Assembly: GCF_039523795.1 (NCBI RefSeq)
Contig: NZ_BAAAFZ010000007.1
Location: 124,001 to 188,000 of the forward strand
Direction: 5' to 3'
From: Craurococcus roseus
Lineage (GTDB): Bacteria; Pseudomonadota; Alphaproteobacteria; Acetobacterales; Acetobacteraceae
Length of the DNA: 64,000 nucleotides
Notes under the pieces: generated by a model
Databases searched by the model: none
Seen by the model: the letters and a program-made list of their open reading frames with translations, nothing else
What the model was told of the DNA's origin: nothing
Position numbers and translations under genes: made by a program
Part shown: positions 37,289 to 46,360 of the stretch, one piece after another
Position numbering within the stretch: the first letter of the stretch is position 1
Layout: each line of letters begins with the position of its first letter

Positions 37289-37945
37289 TCACACCACCCG
37301 GTCGGCGATCCGCTGGGGAGAGGGCATCGTCGTCCGGAACGACGGGCGCTCCGCCAAACGCCCGGCCAGCCTGACCAGTGCGGGGTGCAGGCTCCGCCAA
37401 GGGTGCTCGGGGAAGCGCACGTCGAGGTAGCCGAGCACAGTGCCCGCCGCGATGTCGGCGAGGCCGAAGCGTCCGCCCACCAGCCAGCCGCCACGCGTGC
37501 CGCCCTCGCCCGCCTCGGCCAAGGCGGACAAGGCGCGCAGGCCGCCGTCCACCTTGCGCCGTTGCCGCGCCATCCAGGGGACGCTTTGGTGCTCCTCCGG
37601 CCGGCGCCGTTCCCAGAACAGCAGCACGAGCGCGTCGCAAACGCCGTCGGCGATCACCTCCGCCTGCCGGGCGGCGAGCGCGTCGTCCGTGCCGGCGGGC
37701 GCGAGCAGCGGCGGGTCCGGGTGCTTGGCCTCCAGCCACTCCAGGACGAAGCGCGACTCGTAAATGCCGCGCCCGTCCGGCAGCACCAGCACGGGCAGCT
37801 TCTCCAAAGGGTTGTAGGCGGGCGTGGCGGTGGAGGAATCCCACGGCACCTCCGTCGCCAGCTCGAAGGGGATGCCCTTTTCCGCCAACGCGATGCGGAC
37901 CTTGCGGGCGTAGGGGCTCGGGGTGGCGCTGATGAGGCGGTACAT
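37289..37945 (-). CDS. Glutathione S-transferase family protein
   Basis: This 218-residue protein has the two GST domains. The N-terminal thioredoxin-like part reads LISATPSPYARKVRIALAEKGIPFEL, with the SPYARKVR active-site segment. The cis-Pro motif is KLPVLVLPDGRGIYESRFVLEWL, where ES binds the gamma-glutamyl moiety. The C-terminal helical part carries the FGLADIAAGTVLGYLD N-capping segment. It would conjugate glutathione to, or isomerise, an electrophile in the cytoplasm. The start lies 8 bases after the stop of a Bug receptor gene, so both are probably one transcript, suggesting the GST acts on the imported compound. Confidence 0.9.
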   Translation of the reverse strand: MYRLISATPSPYARKVRIALAEKGIPFELATEVPWDSSTATPAYNPLEKLPVLVLPDGRGIYESRFVLEWLEAKHPDPPLLAPAGTDDALAARQAEVIADGVCDALVLLFWERRRPEEHQSVPWMARQRRKVDGGLRALSALAEAGEGGTRGGWLVGGRFGLADIAAGTVLGYLDVRFPEHPWRSLHPALVRLAGRLAERPSFRTTMPSPQRIADRVV

Positions 37946-37953
37946 GCGGCCGG

Positions 37954-38928
37954 TCAGGCTCCGTCCACGGTGATGTTGAGGGCGCGGACCACGACGCCGT
38001 AGGCCTCGCGCTCGGACCGCTGGAGTTCCGCGAGCGCCTCCGGCGTGGAGGGCTCCGGCTTGGCGGCCTGGGTGCGCATGGCGGCGGCGAAGGAAGGCGC
38101 GCGCATCGCCTCGCGCGCCGCCGCGTTCAGCCGCGCCACCACCGCGGGCGGCGTGCGCGCGGGCACGTAGAGCGCTTGCCAGAGGCCGATGACCAAGTCC
38201 ACGCCGAGTTCCCGCAAGGTGGGCGCGGCGGGCAGCAGCTCCAGCCGCTGGGGCGAGATCACCGCGAGGACGCGGGCGCGGCCGTCGCGCGCCATGGCTT
38301 CCGCGCCGCCGGCGGGCACCGCCATCACGTCCACCTGGCTCGCGGCGACCGCCTGCATGGCGGGCGCTTGGCCGGTGAAGGGCACGTGCAGCAGCTCCGC
38401 CTCCGCTTCGCGCGCGATCCGGGCGAAGGCCAGGTGCGCGGTGCTGCCGACGCCCCAGGAGCCGAACGAGAGCGCACCGGGCGCGCGCTTCGCCGCCGCC
38501 ACGAGGCCGGCGAAGTCCTTGATCTCGGGCCGCGACGGGCCGGCCACGACGGCGAAGGGGATGGTGGCGACGAGCGAGACCGGCGCGAAGTCGCGCTCCG
38601 GGTCGTAGGCCAGGTTGCGGTAGGTGAGCGGGTTGATCGCCTGGGTGTCCACGATGCCCATGAACATCGTGTAGCCGTCCGGCGCGGCGCGGGCGGCGGC
38701 CAGCGCGCCGACGCCGCCCCCGGCGCCGGCGCGGTTCTCCACCACCACGGGCTGCCCGAGCACGGCCGTCAAAGGCTGCGCCAGCGCGCGCGAGACGATG
38801 TCGTTCGCGCCGCCGGGGTTGAAGCCGGAGATGATGCGGAGCGGGCGGTCGGGAAAGGCGAGCGCGGGCGACGAGAGCGACAGGGCGGCGCCCGTGCCCA
38901 ACAGGGCGCGGCGGGTGGTGGCTGTCAT
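37954..38928 (-). CDS. Bug-type extracytoplasmic solute receptor (third copy)
   Basis: This 324-residue TctC/Bug-family periplasmic binding protein has a signal with an arginine pair (MTATTRRALLGTGAALSLSS, cleavage near ALAFP). The mature part has PLRIISGFNPGGANDIVSRAL, VVVENRAGAGGGVGALA and APDGYTMF. It is only distantly related to the two copies at 10296-12305. The following gene encodes a glutathione S-transferase, and the two probably handle the same aromatic or electrophilic compound. No TctAB membrane components are nearby. The ligand is unknown. Confidence 0.92.
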   Translation of the reverse strand: MTATTRRALLGTGAALSLSSPALAFPDRPLRIISGFNPGGANDIVSRALAQPLTAVLGQPVVVENRAGAGGGVGALAAARAAPDGYTMFMGIVDTQAINPLTYRNLAYDPERDFAPVSLVATIPFAVVAGPSRPEIKDFAGLVAAAKRAPGALSFGSWGVGSTAHLAFARIAREAEAELLHVPFTGQAPAMQAVAASQVDVMAVPAGGAEAMARDGRARVLAVISPQRLELLPAAPTLRELGVDLVIGLWQALYVPARTPPAVVARLNAAAREAMRAPSFAAAMRTQAAKPEPSTPEALAELQRSEREAYGVVVRALNITVDGA

Positions 38929-39033
38929 CCGAGTCTCCCGGGTTGGGACCGGCGTTCTCCCTCGGCCGTCTTCTGCCGCCGCGCGCCGGGGCGGGCAAGT
39001 GCGCCGGCGGACGGCCCCCGCCGCGGGACGGCT

Positions 39034-40947
39034 TCAGGTCGCCGCCGATGCCGGCGGGGGAGGAGGATTCCGGTCGGACGCCGGGCGCAGCCGCGTGACG
39101 TTGCCATCCGGCGGCCATTCGCCTCCGGGCTGCGGCGCTCCCCCCGCCGCCGCTACGGCCGCCGGGAGCCACAAGGTCACGGTCGTCCCGCGGCCCAGCG
39201 CGGTCTCGATGGCCAGCGCCCCGCCCGCGCGTTCGGCGAAGCCGCGCGCCATGGCCAAGCCGAGGCCCGTGCCCCGTCCGCGCGGCTTCGTGGTGAAGAA
39301 GGGCTCGCCGGCGCGCGCCAGCGCCTCCGGCGACAGGCCGACGCCCGTGTCGCTCACGGACACCCGCGCGTACAGCCCCGGCGCCAACCTTTCCGGAGGG
39401 CGTCCGGCACCGCCCGCACGGCCCGCGCCGCCGGAGACGCGCTCCGGCGCCGCCCGGACCGCCACCTCGCCGCCGCCGGGCATCGCGTCGCGGGCGTTGA
39501 CCGCGAGGTTCATCACCGCCGCTTCCAGCTCGCCGCGATCGCCCCGCACCAGCGCCGGCAACCCTCCCGCCTCCATGTAGCAGCGCAACCGGTGCGGGGC
39601 GCCTAGGGTGCGCGACAGGAGCTGGCACACGCTGGACACGGCCTCCGCCGGATCGGTCGCCGGCTCTGCGTCATCCTTGCCAGCGCCGTCTGCCCCTCGG
39701 TCGCGCCGGGCGAAATCGAGCATGCGCCGGGTCAGCGCCGCGCCGCGTCCGGCCGCTTCGTCGAGCATGCGCGCGAGCGAGCGCACGCGGTCCGGATCGC
39801 CGGCGTTCTGCTCGATGAGCCGAGCGCCGCCCTGCACGGCTTGGGCCACGTTGGCGAAGTCGTGCGCCACGCCAGCGGCGAGCTGGCCCAGCAGTTCCAG
39901 CCGCTGCCCTTGCCTGGCCGTGTCCTCGGCCGCGGCGCGGCGTTCCTGCTCCGCGGCGAGGCGCCGCGCCTGGCGCATGGCCGAGAGCACGGCGAGCGCG
40001 AGCGCCGTGGCGGCCAAGGCGCAGACCGCGCCGAGCGCCAGGAGGTGCTGCCGCCACGCCGCGAGCGCCGACGCCACCGGAACGCCGTAGCCGACGACGA
40101 CCGGGTAGTCCCCGGCCCTGGCGTAAGCGAAAACCCGTTCGACGCCGTCGATCGACGAGGTGGACCGGTAGGTGGCGCCCGGCAGCCCTTGGCCCAGGCG
40201 GAGCATGAGCGGGCTGGTCTGCGGCGGCAGGCGCGGCAACGCCCCCGCCGCCTCCGGGAAGCGCGCCAGCACCTCGCCGTCGGTGCGGACGAGGGAAATC
40301 GCCACGCCGGCCTGGCCGCGCGCGGCCTCGGCCCAGAATCCGGTGAAGTAGGAGGCCGCGACGGCGACGTGGACCGTGCCGTCGAAAGCGCCGTCCGACG
40401 TGGTGCGGCGCCGGCTGATGCCGAAGTTGGACCGCTGGGTCGTCATGCCGACATAGGCGCGGCTGATGAAGGTGCCGCGGTCGGCCTCGCGCTGCGCCGA
40501 CCAGAACTCGCGGTGGGCGACGGAGACGTAGCCGCCCGGCCCGAGCGGCAGGCTCGCCGCCCATTGCCGCCCTTCGGCGTCGGTGAGGGCGAGGGCCGAG
40601 ACCTGCGGCAGGCCGGCGTGCATCGCCCGCATCTCCGCCGACAGCGCGGCCGAGGCGGCGCGGATCTCGTCCCAACCCATCCCTTGGGTGCGGCGGTCGA
40701 GCTGGCGCACCAGCAACTCGTGCGTCTCGAGCGCCTTGAGGGCGTGCTCGCGGAGCACCGCCGCCGCCCCGCGGGCGTCGTCCTCAAGCCCGCGGAGCAG
40801 TTGCGCGCGGTCGTACCAAGCTGCACCGGCGAACAACAGCGCGGGCACCGCGACGGAGGCGGCCAGCGCGAGCCGCAGCCGGCGCAGCGTGCGGATCGCC
40901 GCCTTGTGTTGCGCGTTCGTGCGCCTCAGCAGTTCCGGGTCCACCAT
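39034..40947 (-). CDS. CACHE-domain sensor histidine kinase
   Basis: This 637-residue membrane kinase has a first helix near residues 26-44 (LALAASVAVPALLFAGAAW), a double-CACHE/PDC-type periplasmic sensor (region SALALTDAEGRQWAASLPLG to YPVVVGYGVPV), and a second helix near residue 310. A coiled coil leads to HisKA (AAGVAHDFANVAQAVQGG, acceptor His) and HATPase (VMNLAVNARDAMPGGG, VSDTGVGLS, GRGTGLGLAMARGFAERAGG). Unlike the related kinase at 25343-27835 it has no receiver domain. No response regulator is adjacent. It diverges from the sulfite dehydrogenase operon; whether it regulates that operon is unknown. Confidence 0.9.
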   Translation of the reverse strand: MVDPELLRRTNAQHKAAIRTLRRLRLALAASVAVPALLFAGAAWYDRAQLLRGLEDDARGAAAVLREHALKALETHELLVRQLDRRTQGMGWDEIRAASAALSAEMRAMHAGLPQVSALALTDAEGRQWAASLPLGPGGYVSVAHREFWSAQREADRGTFISRAYVGMTTQRSNFGISRRRTTSDGAFDGTVHVAVAASYFTGFWAEAARGQAGVAISLVRTDGEVLARFPEAAGALPRLPPQTSPLMLRLGQGLPGATYRSTSSIDGVERVFAYARAGDYPVVVGYGVPVASALAAWRQHLLALGAVCALAATALALAVLSAMRQARRLAAEQERRAAAEDTARQGQRLELLGQLAAGVAHDFANVAQAVQGGARLIEQNAGDPDRVRSLARMLDEAAGRGAALTRRMLDFARRDRGADGAGKDDAEPATDPAEAVSSVCQLLSRTLGAPHRLRCYMEAGGLPALVRGDRGELEAAVMNLAVNARDAMPGGGEVAVRAAPERVSGGAGRAGGAGRPPERLAPGLYARVSVSDTGVGLSPEALARAGEPFFTTKPRGRGTGLGLAMARGFAERAGGALAIETALGRGTTVTLWLPAAVAAAGGAPQPGGEWPPDGNVTRLRPASDRNPPPPPASAAT

Positions 40948-41139
40948 GCCAGCCGGTTCCGCCCTGCCGCCGCACCGTCGCCGACACGGCGGCCAATCCG
41001 GCGCATCCGCCCGCCCAACATAAGCCCACGGACGAGCGGCCCGCCACCCTTCGGCATCGGGCACCGCCTGCGGCGGATGGGAATTGCTTCCGTTGGCGGG
41101 GCGTGCCTTACTCGGCGCCATGCCCCTCGGAGCCGCCTG

Positions 41140-44049
41140 ATGCCGGAAGCGCCGACCCCGCCGTCGCACGCCTTCCCCTCGACTTCGCCGACCGCCGACC
41201 CGCAGGTGCAGTACTCCACGCCGGTCGGCGACGAAGCGAAATTCACCACCTGCTACATGTGCGCCTGCCGCTGCGGCATCAAAGTCCACCTGAAGGACGG
41301 GCGCGTCCGCTACATCGAGGGCAACCCGGACCACCCGGTCAACAAGGGCGTGCTCTGCGGCAAGGGCTCGGCCGGCATCATGACGCAGTACTCGCCGGCG
41401 CGGCTCAAGGCGCCGCTCCGGCGCCTGGGGGAGCGCGGCTCGGGCGAGTTCGAGGAGATCTCTTGGGACGAGGCCTTGGAGACCGCCACAGGCTGGCTCA
41501 AGCGCGTGCGGGAAACGGACCCGAAGCGCCTCGCCTTCTTCACCGGGCGGGACCAGAGCCAGGCGCTCACCGGCTTCTGGGCGGCGCAGTTCGGCACGCC
41601 CAACTTCGCGGCGCACGGGGGCTTCTGTTCCGTGAACATGGCGGCGGGCGGGCTCTACTCGATCGGCGGCGCGTTCTGGGAATTCGGCGAGCCGGACTGG
41701 GATCGCTCGCGCCTGTTCCTGATGTTCGGCGTGGCGGAGGACCACGACAGCAACCCGCTCAAGCTCGGCCTGTCGCGCCTGAAGGAGCGCGGGGCGAAGT
41801 TCGTCTCGGTGAACCCGGTGCGGACCGGCTACTCCGCCATCGCCGACGAGTGGGTTGGCATCCGGCCGGGCACCGACGGCTTGCTCGTGCTGGCGCTGGT
41901 CCATGAGTTGCTGCGGACGGACCGCGTCGATGGCGAGTTCCTGGCGCGGTACACCAACGCGACTTGGCTGATCGTGCGGAATCCAGGCGGCGCGGACGAC
42001 GGGCTGGTCGCGCGCGGCGAAGGCGGCAAGCCGCTCGCCTGGGATCGCGCGCGGGGCGCGGTGGACGCCGCGCTGCCCGACCTCTCACCGGTCCTGGCCG
42101 GCGACTTCACGCTGCCCGACAGGCGGCGCGCGCGACCGGTGTTCCACCTGATGGCGGAGCGCTACCTCGGCGCCGAGTACGCGCCGGACGCGGTGGCGGA
42201 GCGGTGCGGCGTGCCGGCGGAGCGCATCCGGCGCTTGGCAGCGGAGATCGCCCGTGTGGCGTTCGAGCAGCCGGTGGTGATCGAGCAGCCCTGGACGGAC
42301 ACCTACGGCCGTCGGCACGAGCGCATGGTGGGGCGGCCGGTGTCGTTCCACGCGATGCGCGGCATTTCCGCGCACTCCAACGGCTTCCACACCTGCCGGG
42401 CGCTGCACCTGTTGCAGATGCTGCTGGGCGCGGTGGATACGCCCGGTTCCTGGCGCTACAAGTCGCCCTTCCCGCGGCCGATCCCGCCGGCGCCCGGGCC
42501 GGCCGGCAAGGGTTCGAAGCCGAACACGCCGCTTTCGGGCAACATCCTCGCCTTCCCGCACGGGCCGGACGACCTGCTGGTCAACGACGACGGCTCGCCC
42601 ATACGCATCGACAAGGCGTTCTCCTGGGAGGCGCCGCTCGGGCTGCACGGGGCGATGCACACCGTCATCGGCAACGCCGGCGCGGGCGACCCCTACCCCA
42701 TCGACACGCTGTTCATGTTCATGGCCAACATGGCCTGGAACAGCGCCATGAACCCGGGCGAGACGACGCGCATCCTGACGGAGAAGCGCGCCGACGGGGA
42801 GTACGTGATACCCCACGTCATCTACTCCGACGCCTACTTCTCGGAAACGGTGCCCTACGCCGACCTGATCCTGCCGGACACCACCTACCTCGAACGGTGG
42901 GACTGCATCTCCATCCTCGACCGGCCGATCGGCAGCGCGCACGGGGCAGGCGACGCCATCCGCCAGCCGGTGATCGAGCCCGACCGCGACGTGCGGCCGT
43001 TCCAGGACGTGTTGATCGACCTCGGCGCGCGGCTCGGCCTGCCGGCCTTCGTCAAGGAGGACGGCTCGCCCCGCTACAAGGACTACCCGGACTACATCGT
43101 GAACCACGAGCGGACGCCCGGCGTCGGGCCACTCGCGGGCTGGCGCGGCGCGGACGGGACGAAGAAGGGCAAGGGCGAGCCGAACCCGGACCAGCTCAAG
43201 CGCTACGTGGAGAACGGCTGCTTCTGGCTCGACCACCTGCCCCCCGAACAGGGCTTCTTCAAGCACGCGAACCGCGACTACCTCGAACAGGCCAAGGCGA
43301 TGGGACTGGTCGGGAGCGCCGGGCAGATTGTGCTCCAGATCTGGTCGGAGCCGTTGCAGAAGTTCCGCCTCGCCGCGGAAGGGCACGGCGCGGTGCGGCC
43401 GCCCGACCGGCTGCGCGAGCGCGTGCGCACCTACTGCGACCCGCTGCCGATCTGGTACGCGCCGCTGGAGCACGGGGCGCAGGACCTGTCGCGCTTCCCG
43501 GTTTCGGCCATCACGCAGCGGCCGATGGCGCACTACCATTCCTGGGGCTCGATGAACGCTTGGCTGCGGCAGATCCACGGCTCCAACCGGCTCTACATGG
43601 CGCGGTCCAGGGCGCGGGAGATGGGCCTCGGCGAAGACGATTGGGTCTGGGTGGAGAGCCGCGCCGGGCGCCTGAAATGCCAGCTCCGGCTGATGGAGGG
43701 CGTGAACCCGGACACGGTCTGGACCTGGAACGCCATCGGCAAGCGCGCCGGCGCGTGGGGGCTGACGGAGGACAGCCCGGAGGCGAACCAGGGCTTCCTG
43801 CTCAACCACGTCATCTCCGAGTGGCTGCCGGCGCAGCAGGGCTTCCGGCTCGCCAACAGCGACCCGGTGACGGGGCAAGCGGCGTGGTACGACCTGCGCG
43901 TGCGGATCGAGCGCGCGGCGCCGGAGGAAGCGGGCGTGGTCTCGCCGCGCCCCGATCCCCTGCGCGCCCCGCCGCACCTCGGCGAGCGCCGGCCGGAGGT
44001 GCTGCGCTTCAACGCCAACGCGCCCGCCATCGGGGCGGCGCCGCGATGA
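41140..44049 (+). CDS. soeA: Sulfite dehydrogenase molybdopterin subunit SoeA
   Basis: This 969-residue molybdopterin oxidoreductase is of the complex iron-sulfur (DMSO reductase) family. An N-terminal [4Fe-4S] site is formed by Cys38, Cys41, Cys45 and Cys73 (C-x2-C-x3-C-x27-C). GGFCSVNMAAGG contains the probable Mo-ligand Cys. The N-terminus has no twin-arginine signal, so the enzyme is cytoplasmic, which together with the subunit set points to SoeA (sulfite oxidised to sulfate, electrons to quinone) rather than to exported thiosulfate or polysulfide reductases. It forms an operon with soeB (ATGA overlap) and soeC. Mo-bis-MGD cofactor is expected. Polysulfide/thiosulfate-type activity is a less likely alternative. 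Confidence 0.85.
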   Translation: MPEAPTPPSHAFPSTSPTADPQVQYSTPVGDEAKFTTCYMCACRCGIKVHLKDGRVRYIEGNPDHPVNKGVLCGKGSAGIMTQYSPARLKAPLRRLGERGSGEFEEISWDEALETATGWLKRVRETDPKRLAFFTGRDQSQALTGFWAAQFGTPNFAAHGGFCSVNMAAGGLYSIGGAFWEFGEPDWDRSRLFLMFGVAEDHDSNPLKLGLSRLKERGAKFVSVNPVRTGYSAIADEWVGIRPGTDGLLVLALVHELLRTDRVDGEFLARYTNATWLIVRNPGGADDGLVARGEGGKPLAWDRARGAVDAALPDLSPVLAGDFTLPDRRRARPVFHLMAERYLGAEYAPDAVAERCGVPAERIRRLAAEIARVAFEQPVVIEQPWTDTYGRRHERMVGRPVSFHAMRGISAHSNGFHTCRALHLLQMLLGAVDTPGSWRYKSPFPRPIPPAPGPAGKGSKPNTPLSGNILAFPHGPDDLLVNDDGSPIRIDKAFSWEAPLGLHGAMHTVIGNAGAGDPYPIDTLFMFMANMAWNSAMNPGETTRILTEKRADGEYVIPHVIYSDAYFSETVPYADLILPDTTYLERWDCISILDRPIGSAHGAGDAIRQPVIEPDRDVRPFQDVLIDLGARLGLPAFVKEDGSPRYKDYPDYIVNHERTPGVGPLAGWRGADGTKKGKGEPNPDQLKRYVENGCFWLDHLPPEQGFFKHANRDYLEQAKAMGLVGSAGQIVLQIWSEPLQKFRLAAEGHGAVRPPDRLRERVRTYCDPLPIWYAPLEHGAQDLSRFPVSAITQRPMAHYHSWGSMNAWLRQIHGSNRLYMARSRAREMGLGEDDWVWVESRAGRLKCQLRLMEGVNPDTVWTWNAIGKRAGAWGLTEDSPEANQGFLLNHVISEWLPAQQGFRLANSDPVTGQAAWYDLRVRIERAAPEEAGVVSPRPDPLRAPPHLGERRPEVLRFNANAPAIGAAPR

Positions 44050-44792
44050 CCTCCCTCCCCGACCGTCCGCCCGGCGCGAAGAAGCTCGGCCTTGTCATCG
44101 ACCTCGACACCTGCGTCGGCTGCCAGGCCTGCGCCACCAACTGCAAGGAGTGGAACGCCTCCGGCCACAGCGCGCCCTTGCCGGACTTCCACCCCTACTC
44201 CGCCGGCGCCGAGGGCGTATGGTTCAACCGCGTCCATTCCTACGAGGCGGGCGAGGGCAACGGGGGGCGCACCGTCCACTTCCCGCGCTCCTGCCTGCAT
44301 TGCGAGAACGCGGCCTGCGTCACCGTCTGCCCGACCGGCGCCTCCTACAAGCGCGCCGAGGACGGGATCGTGCTGGTCAACGCCGAGACCTGCATCGGCT
44401 GCGGACTCTGCGCCTGGGCCTGCCCCTACGGCGCGCGGGAGATGGACGAGGACTCGGGCGTGATGAAGAAGTGCACGCTCTGCATCGACCGCATCTACAA
44501 CGAGACCATCCCGGAAGCGCAGCGCCAGCCGGCTTGCGTCATCACCTGCCCGACGCGGGCGCGGCACTTCGGCGACCTGGGCGACCCGGACAGCGCGGTG
44601 TCGCAACTGGTGGCCCGGCGCGGCGGGCAGGACCTGATGCCGGAACTCGGCTACGCGCCGGTGAACAAGTACCTGCCGCCGCGGGAGCGCTCCTCCGCGC
44701 TCACCGAAGCCAAGCCGGTGGAGGAGGCGCCGACGCCGATGGACATCGCCAACCCGCTGCTGCGGTGGATGGACCGGGTCCTGTCGCGGTGA
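44046..44792 (+). CDS. soeB: Sulfite dehydrogenase iron-sulfur subunit SoeB
   Basis: This 248-residue ferredoxin-like electron-transfer subunit has four cysteine clusters: CVGCQACATNCKEWN, CLHCENAACVTVCPTGA, CIGCGLCAWACPYGA and CTLCIDR with a later CVITCP. These predict four [4Fe-4S] centres, as in DmsB/NrfC-like proteins. It would wire SoeA to the quinone-reducing membrane anchor. There is no export signal, in agreement with a cytoplasmic complex. Its ATG overlaps the soeA stop (ATGA) and its stop overlaps the soeC GTG start (GTGA), giving tight translational coupling. Confidence 0.92.
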   Translation: MTSLPDRPPGAKKLGLVIDLDTCVGCQACATNCKEWNASGHSAPLPDFHPYSAGAEGVWFNRVHSYEAGEGNGGRTVHFPRSCLHCENAACVTVCPTGASYKRAEDGIVLVNAETCIGCGLCAWACPYGAREMDEDSGVMKKCTLCIDRIYNETIPEAQRQPACVITCPTRARHFGDLGDPDSAVSQLVARRGGQDLMPELGYAPVNKYLPPRERSSALTEAKPVEEAPTPMDIANPLLRWMDRVLSR

Positions 44793-45721
44793 ATCCCGCG
44801 CCGTCCATCGTCTTCTTCACCACCGCTTCCGGCGCCGGCTACGGGCTGCTGTTCTGGCTGGGCTTGTTGCGGGCGCTCGGCTGGGGCGCCGGGGCGCCGC
44901 CTTCCTTCGGCGCGGCAGCCGTCCTGCTGGCGCTGGCGCTCATCACCGCCGGGCTGCTGTCGTCGCTCGCGCATCTCGGCAACCCGCAGCGGGCGTGGCG
45001 GGCGCTGTCGCAATGGCGATCCTCCTGGCTCTCGCGCGAGGGCGTGGCGGCGGTGCTGACCTACCCGCCGGCGCTGCTGTTCCTCTCGGCGCTGTGGTTC
45101 GGGTGGCCGGGGTTGGCGGTCGTCGGCGGGCTGCTGTCGGCGGCGGGCGCCGTCGCCACGGTGTACTGCACGGCGATGATCTACGCCTCGCTCAAGACGG
45201 TGCGGCAGTGGCGGCACCCGCTGGTCGTGCCCGGCTACTTCGCCATGGCGGCGTTGAGCGGCGCCGCACTGCTGGCCGCCTTGGCGGCGGCGTGGGGCTT
45301 GCGGGGCGCCGTCCTTGTGCCGGCGGCGCTGGCCGTGCTGGGGGGAGTCGCCGCCCTGGCGCTGAAGCTCGCCTACTGGCGCGCGGTGGACGCCGGCCTG
45401 CCCGGGCCGACGGCGGAGAGCGCCACCTCGCTCGGCGCCATCGGCCGCGTCCGCCCGCTCGACCCGCCGCACACGCAGCAGAACTACCTCTTGCGGGAGA
45501 TGGGCTTCCGCGTCGCCCGCAAGCACGCGGCGCGGCTCAGGGCCGTCGCGCTTGCGGCGGGCTTCGCGGCGCCGGCAGCCCTGGCGCTGCTTGCCTTGGC
45601 CGGGGCGCCCGCGGCGCCGCTGCTGGCGCTCGGCGCGCTGCTCGCGCTGCTCGGCGTGCTGGTGGAGCGGTGGCTGATGTTCGCCGAGGCGACGCACACC
45701 GTCATGCTCTACTACCGCTGA
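44789..45721 (+). CDS. soeC: Sulfite dehydrogenase membrane anchor SoeC (DmsC-like)
   Basis: This 310-residue hydrophobic protein has about eight predicted membrane helices and belongs to the DmsC/NrfD-like anchor group. It starts with GTG and reads NPAPSIVFFTTASGAGYGLLFWLG. SSLAHLGNPQRAWRALSQWRSSWLSREG is a conserved DmsC-type segment, and the His and Arg around it are likely quinone-site residues. It anchors SoeAB to the cytoplasmic side of the membrane and passes electrons to quinone. Its 3' end overlaps by 20 bases the end of the convergent, frameshifted Uma2 gene. Confidence 0.88.
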   Translation: MNPAPSIVFFTTASGAGYGLLFWLGLLRALGWGAGAPPSFGAAAVLLALALITAGLLSSLAHLGNPQRAWRALSQWRSSWLSREGVAAVLTYPPALLFLSALWFGWPGLAVVGGLLSAAGAVATVYCTAMIYASLKTVRQWRHPLVVPGYFAMAALSGAALLAALAAAWGLRGAVLVPAALAVLGGVAALALKLAYWRAVDAGLPGPTAESATSLGAIGRVRPLDPPHTQQNYLLREMGFRVARKHAARLRAVALAAGFAAPAALALLALAGAPAAPLLALGALLALLGVLVERWLMFAEATHTVMLYYR

Positions 45722-46266
45722 CGGCGCCGCGGCTTCGATCCTCGGGGTAGAAGTCGGCGATGGCGAACTCGGAGCCCAGCGGGTCGAACCGGACCGATCC
45801 GTCCACCAGCACCCGGCTCTCGATGCCCGCGCCGTCGTCGCTTCGCCGGTGATGGATGACCTGCGGGCGATCCGCGCGCAGGATGAGGTGGTGCCGCACC
45901 GACAGCATCCCGAGGCAATCGGCCAGCTTCGCGCCGGTGCCCACCGATCGCGTGGACGGCGACAGGACCTCCACCACGACCGCCGGATGCGGCACCGCCG
46001 CGACGTCCGGGGCCAACGGACAGCCGCAGTTCACCACCGCGTCCGGCTCGTGGCCATCGTCCCCGATCTCGACCGCAATGCCGTCGCCAAACGCTTGGCA
46101 CGGCAGCCCGGCCGCGCGCGGCCGCGTCGGGCGCCCGCCAAGCTCGCATCCTTGCCAAGTTGCGCGCGGCGCGTTCGGGCGCCACGGTCAGAACTTCGCC
46201 CGCCACCGGCTCGAAGCGGCCGCGCGGCTGCGCTTCCGCCCAACGGCGGTACCCCGCGCGGGGCAT
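45702..46266 (-). pseudogene. Uma2-family (DUF820) endonuclease-like gene, frameshifted
   Basis: The N-terminal part (from ATG 46266: MPRAGYRRWAEAQPRGRFEPVAGEV, APERAARNLARMRAWR, DAAAR) and the C-terminal part (AAGLPCQAFGDGIAVEIGDDGHEPDAVVNCG, then HPAVVVEVLSPSTRSVGTGAKL) both match the Uma2 family. They are in different frames. The switch happens near 46107-46115 within a run of alternating C and G, consistent with loss of two bases. Uma2 proteins have a restriction-endonuclease-like fold and are expanded in some bacteria with unclear function. The alternative is a sequencing or assembly error in the CG run; the protein-like sequence on both sides supports a recent or artefactual shift. Confidence 0.75.
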
Positions 46267-46360
46267 CCGGAGCGGCGGCTTGGCCAGCGGAGCGTCCTTG
46301 CCGCCACGCCACCACCGGGGCCGCCTTCCCGCCATCGGGCGCGGGACGGCGGCATTCGGG

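Noticed and set aside
37066..37430. Short plus-strand frames between the HWE kinase and the GST gene
   Set aside because: No ribosome-binding site, basic low-complexity composition, partly antisense to the GST gene.
41120..41140. Six-codon upstream ORF (MPLGAA) ending in TGATG with the soeA start
   Set aside because: The TGATG overlap looks like translational coupling, but the tiny ORF has no ribosome-binding site and no leader-peptide character.
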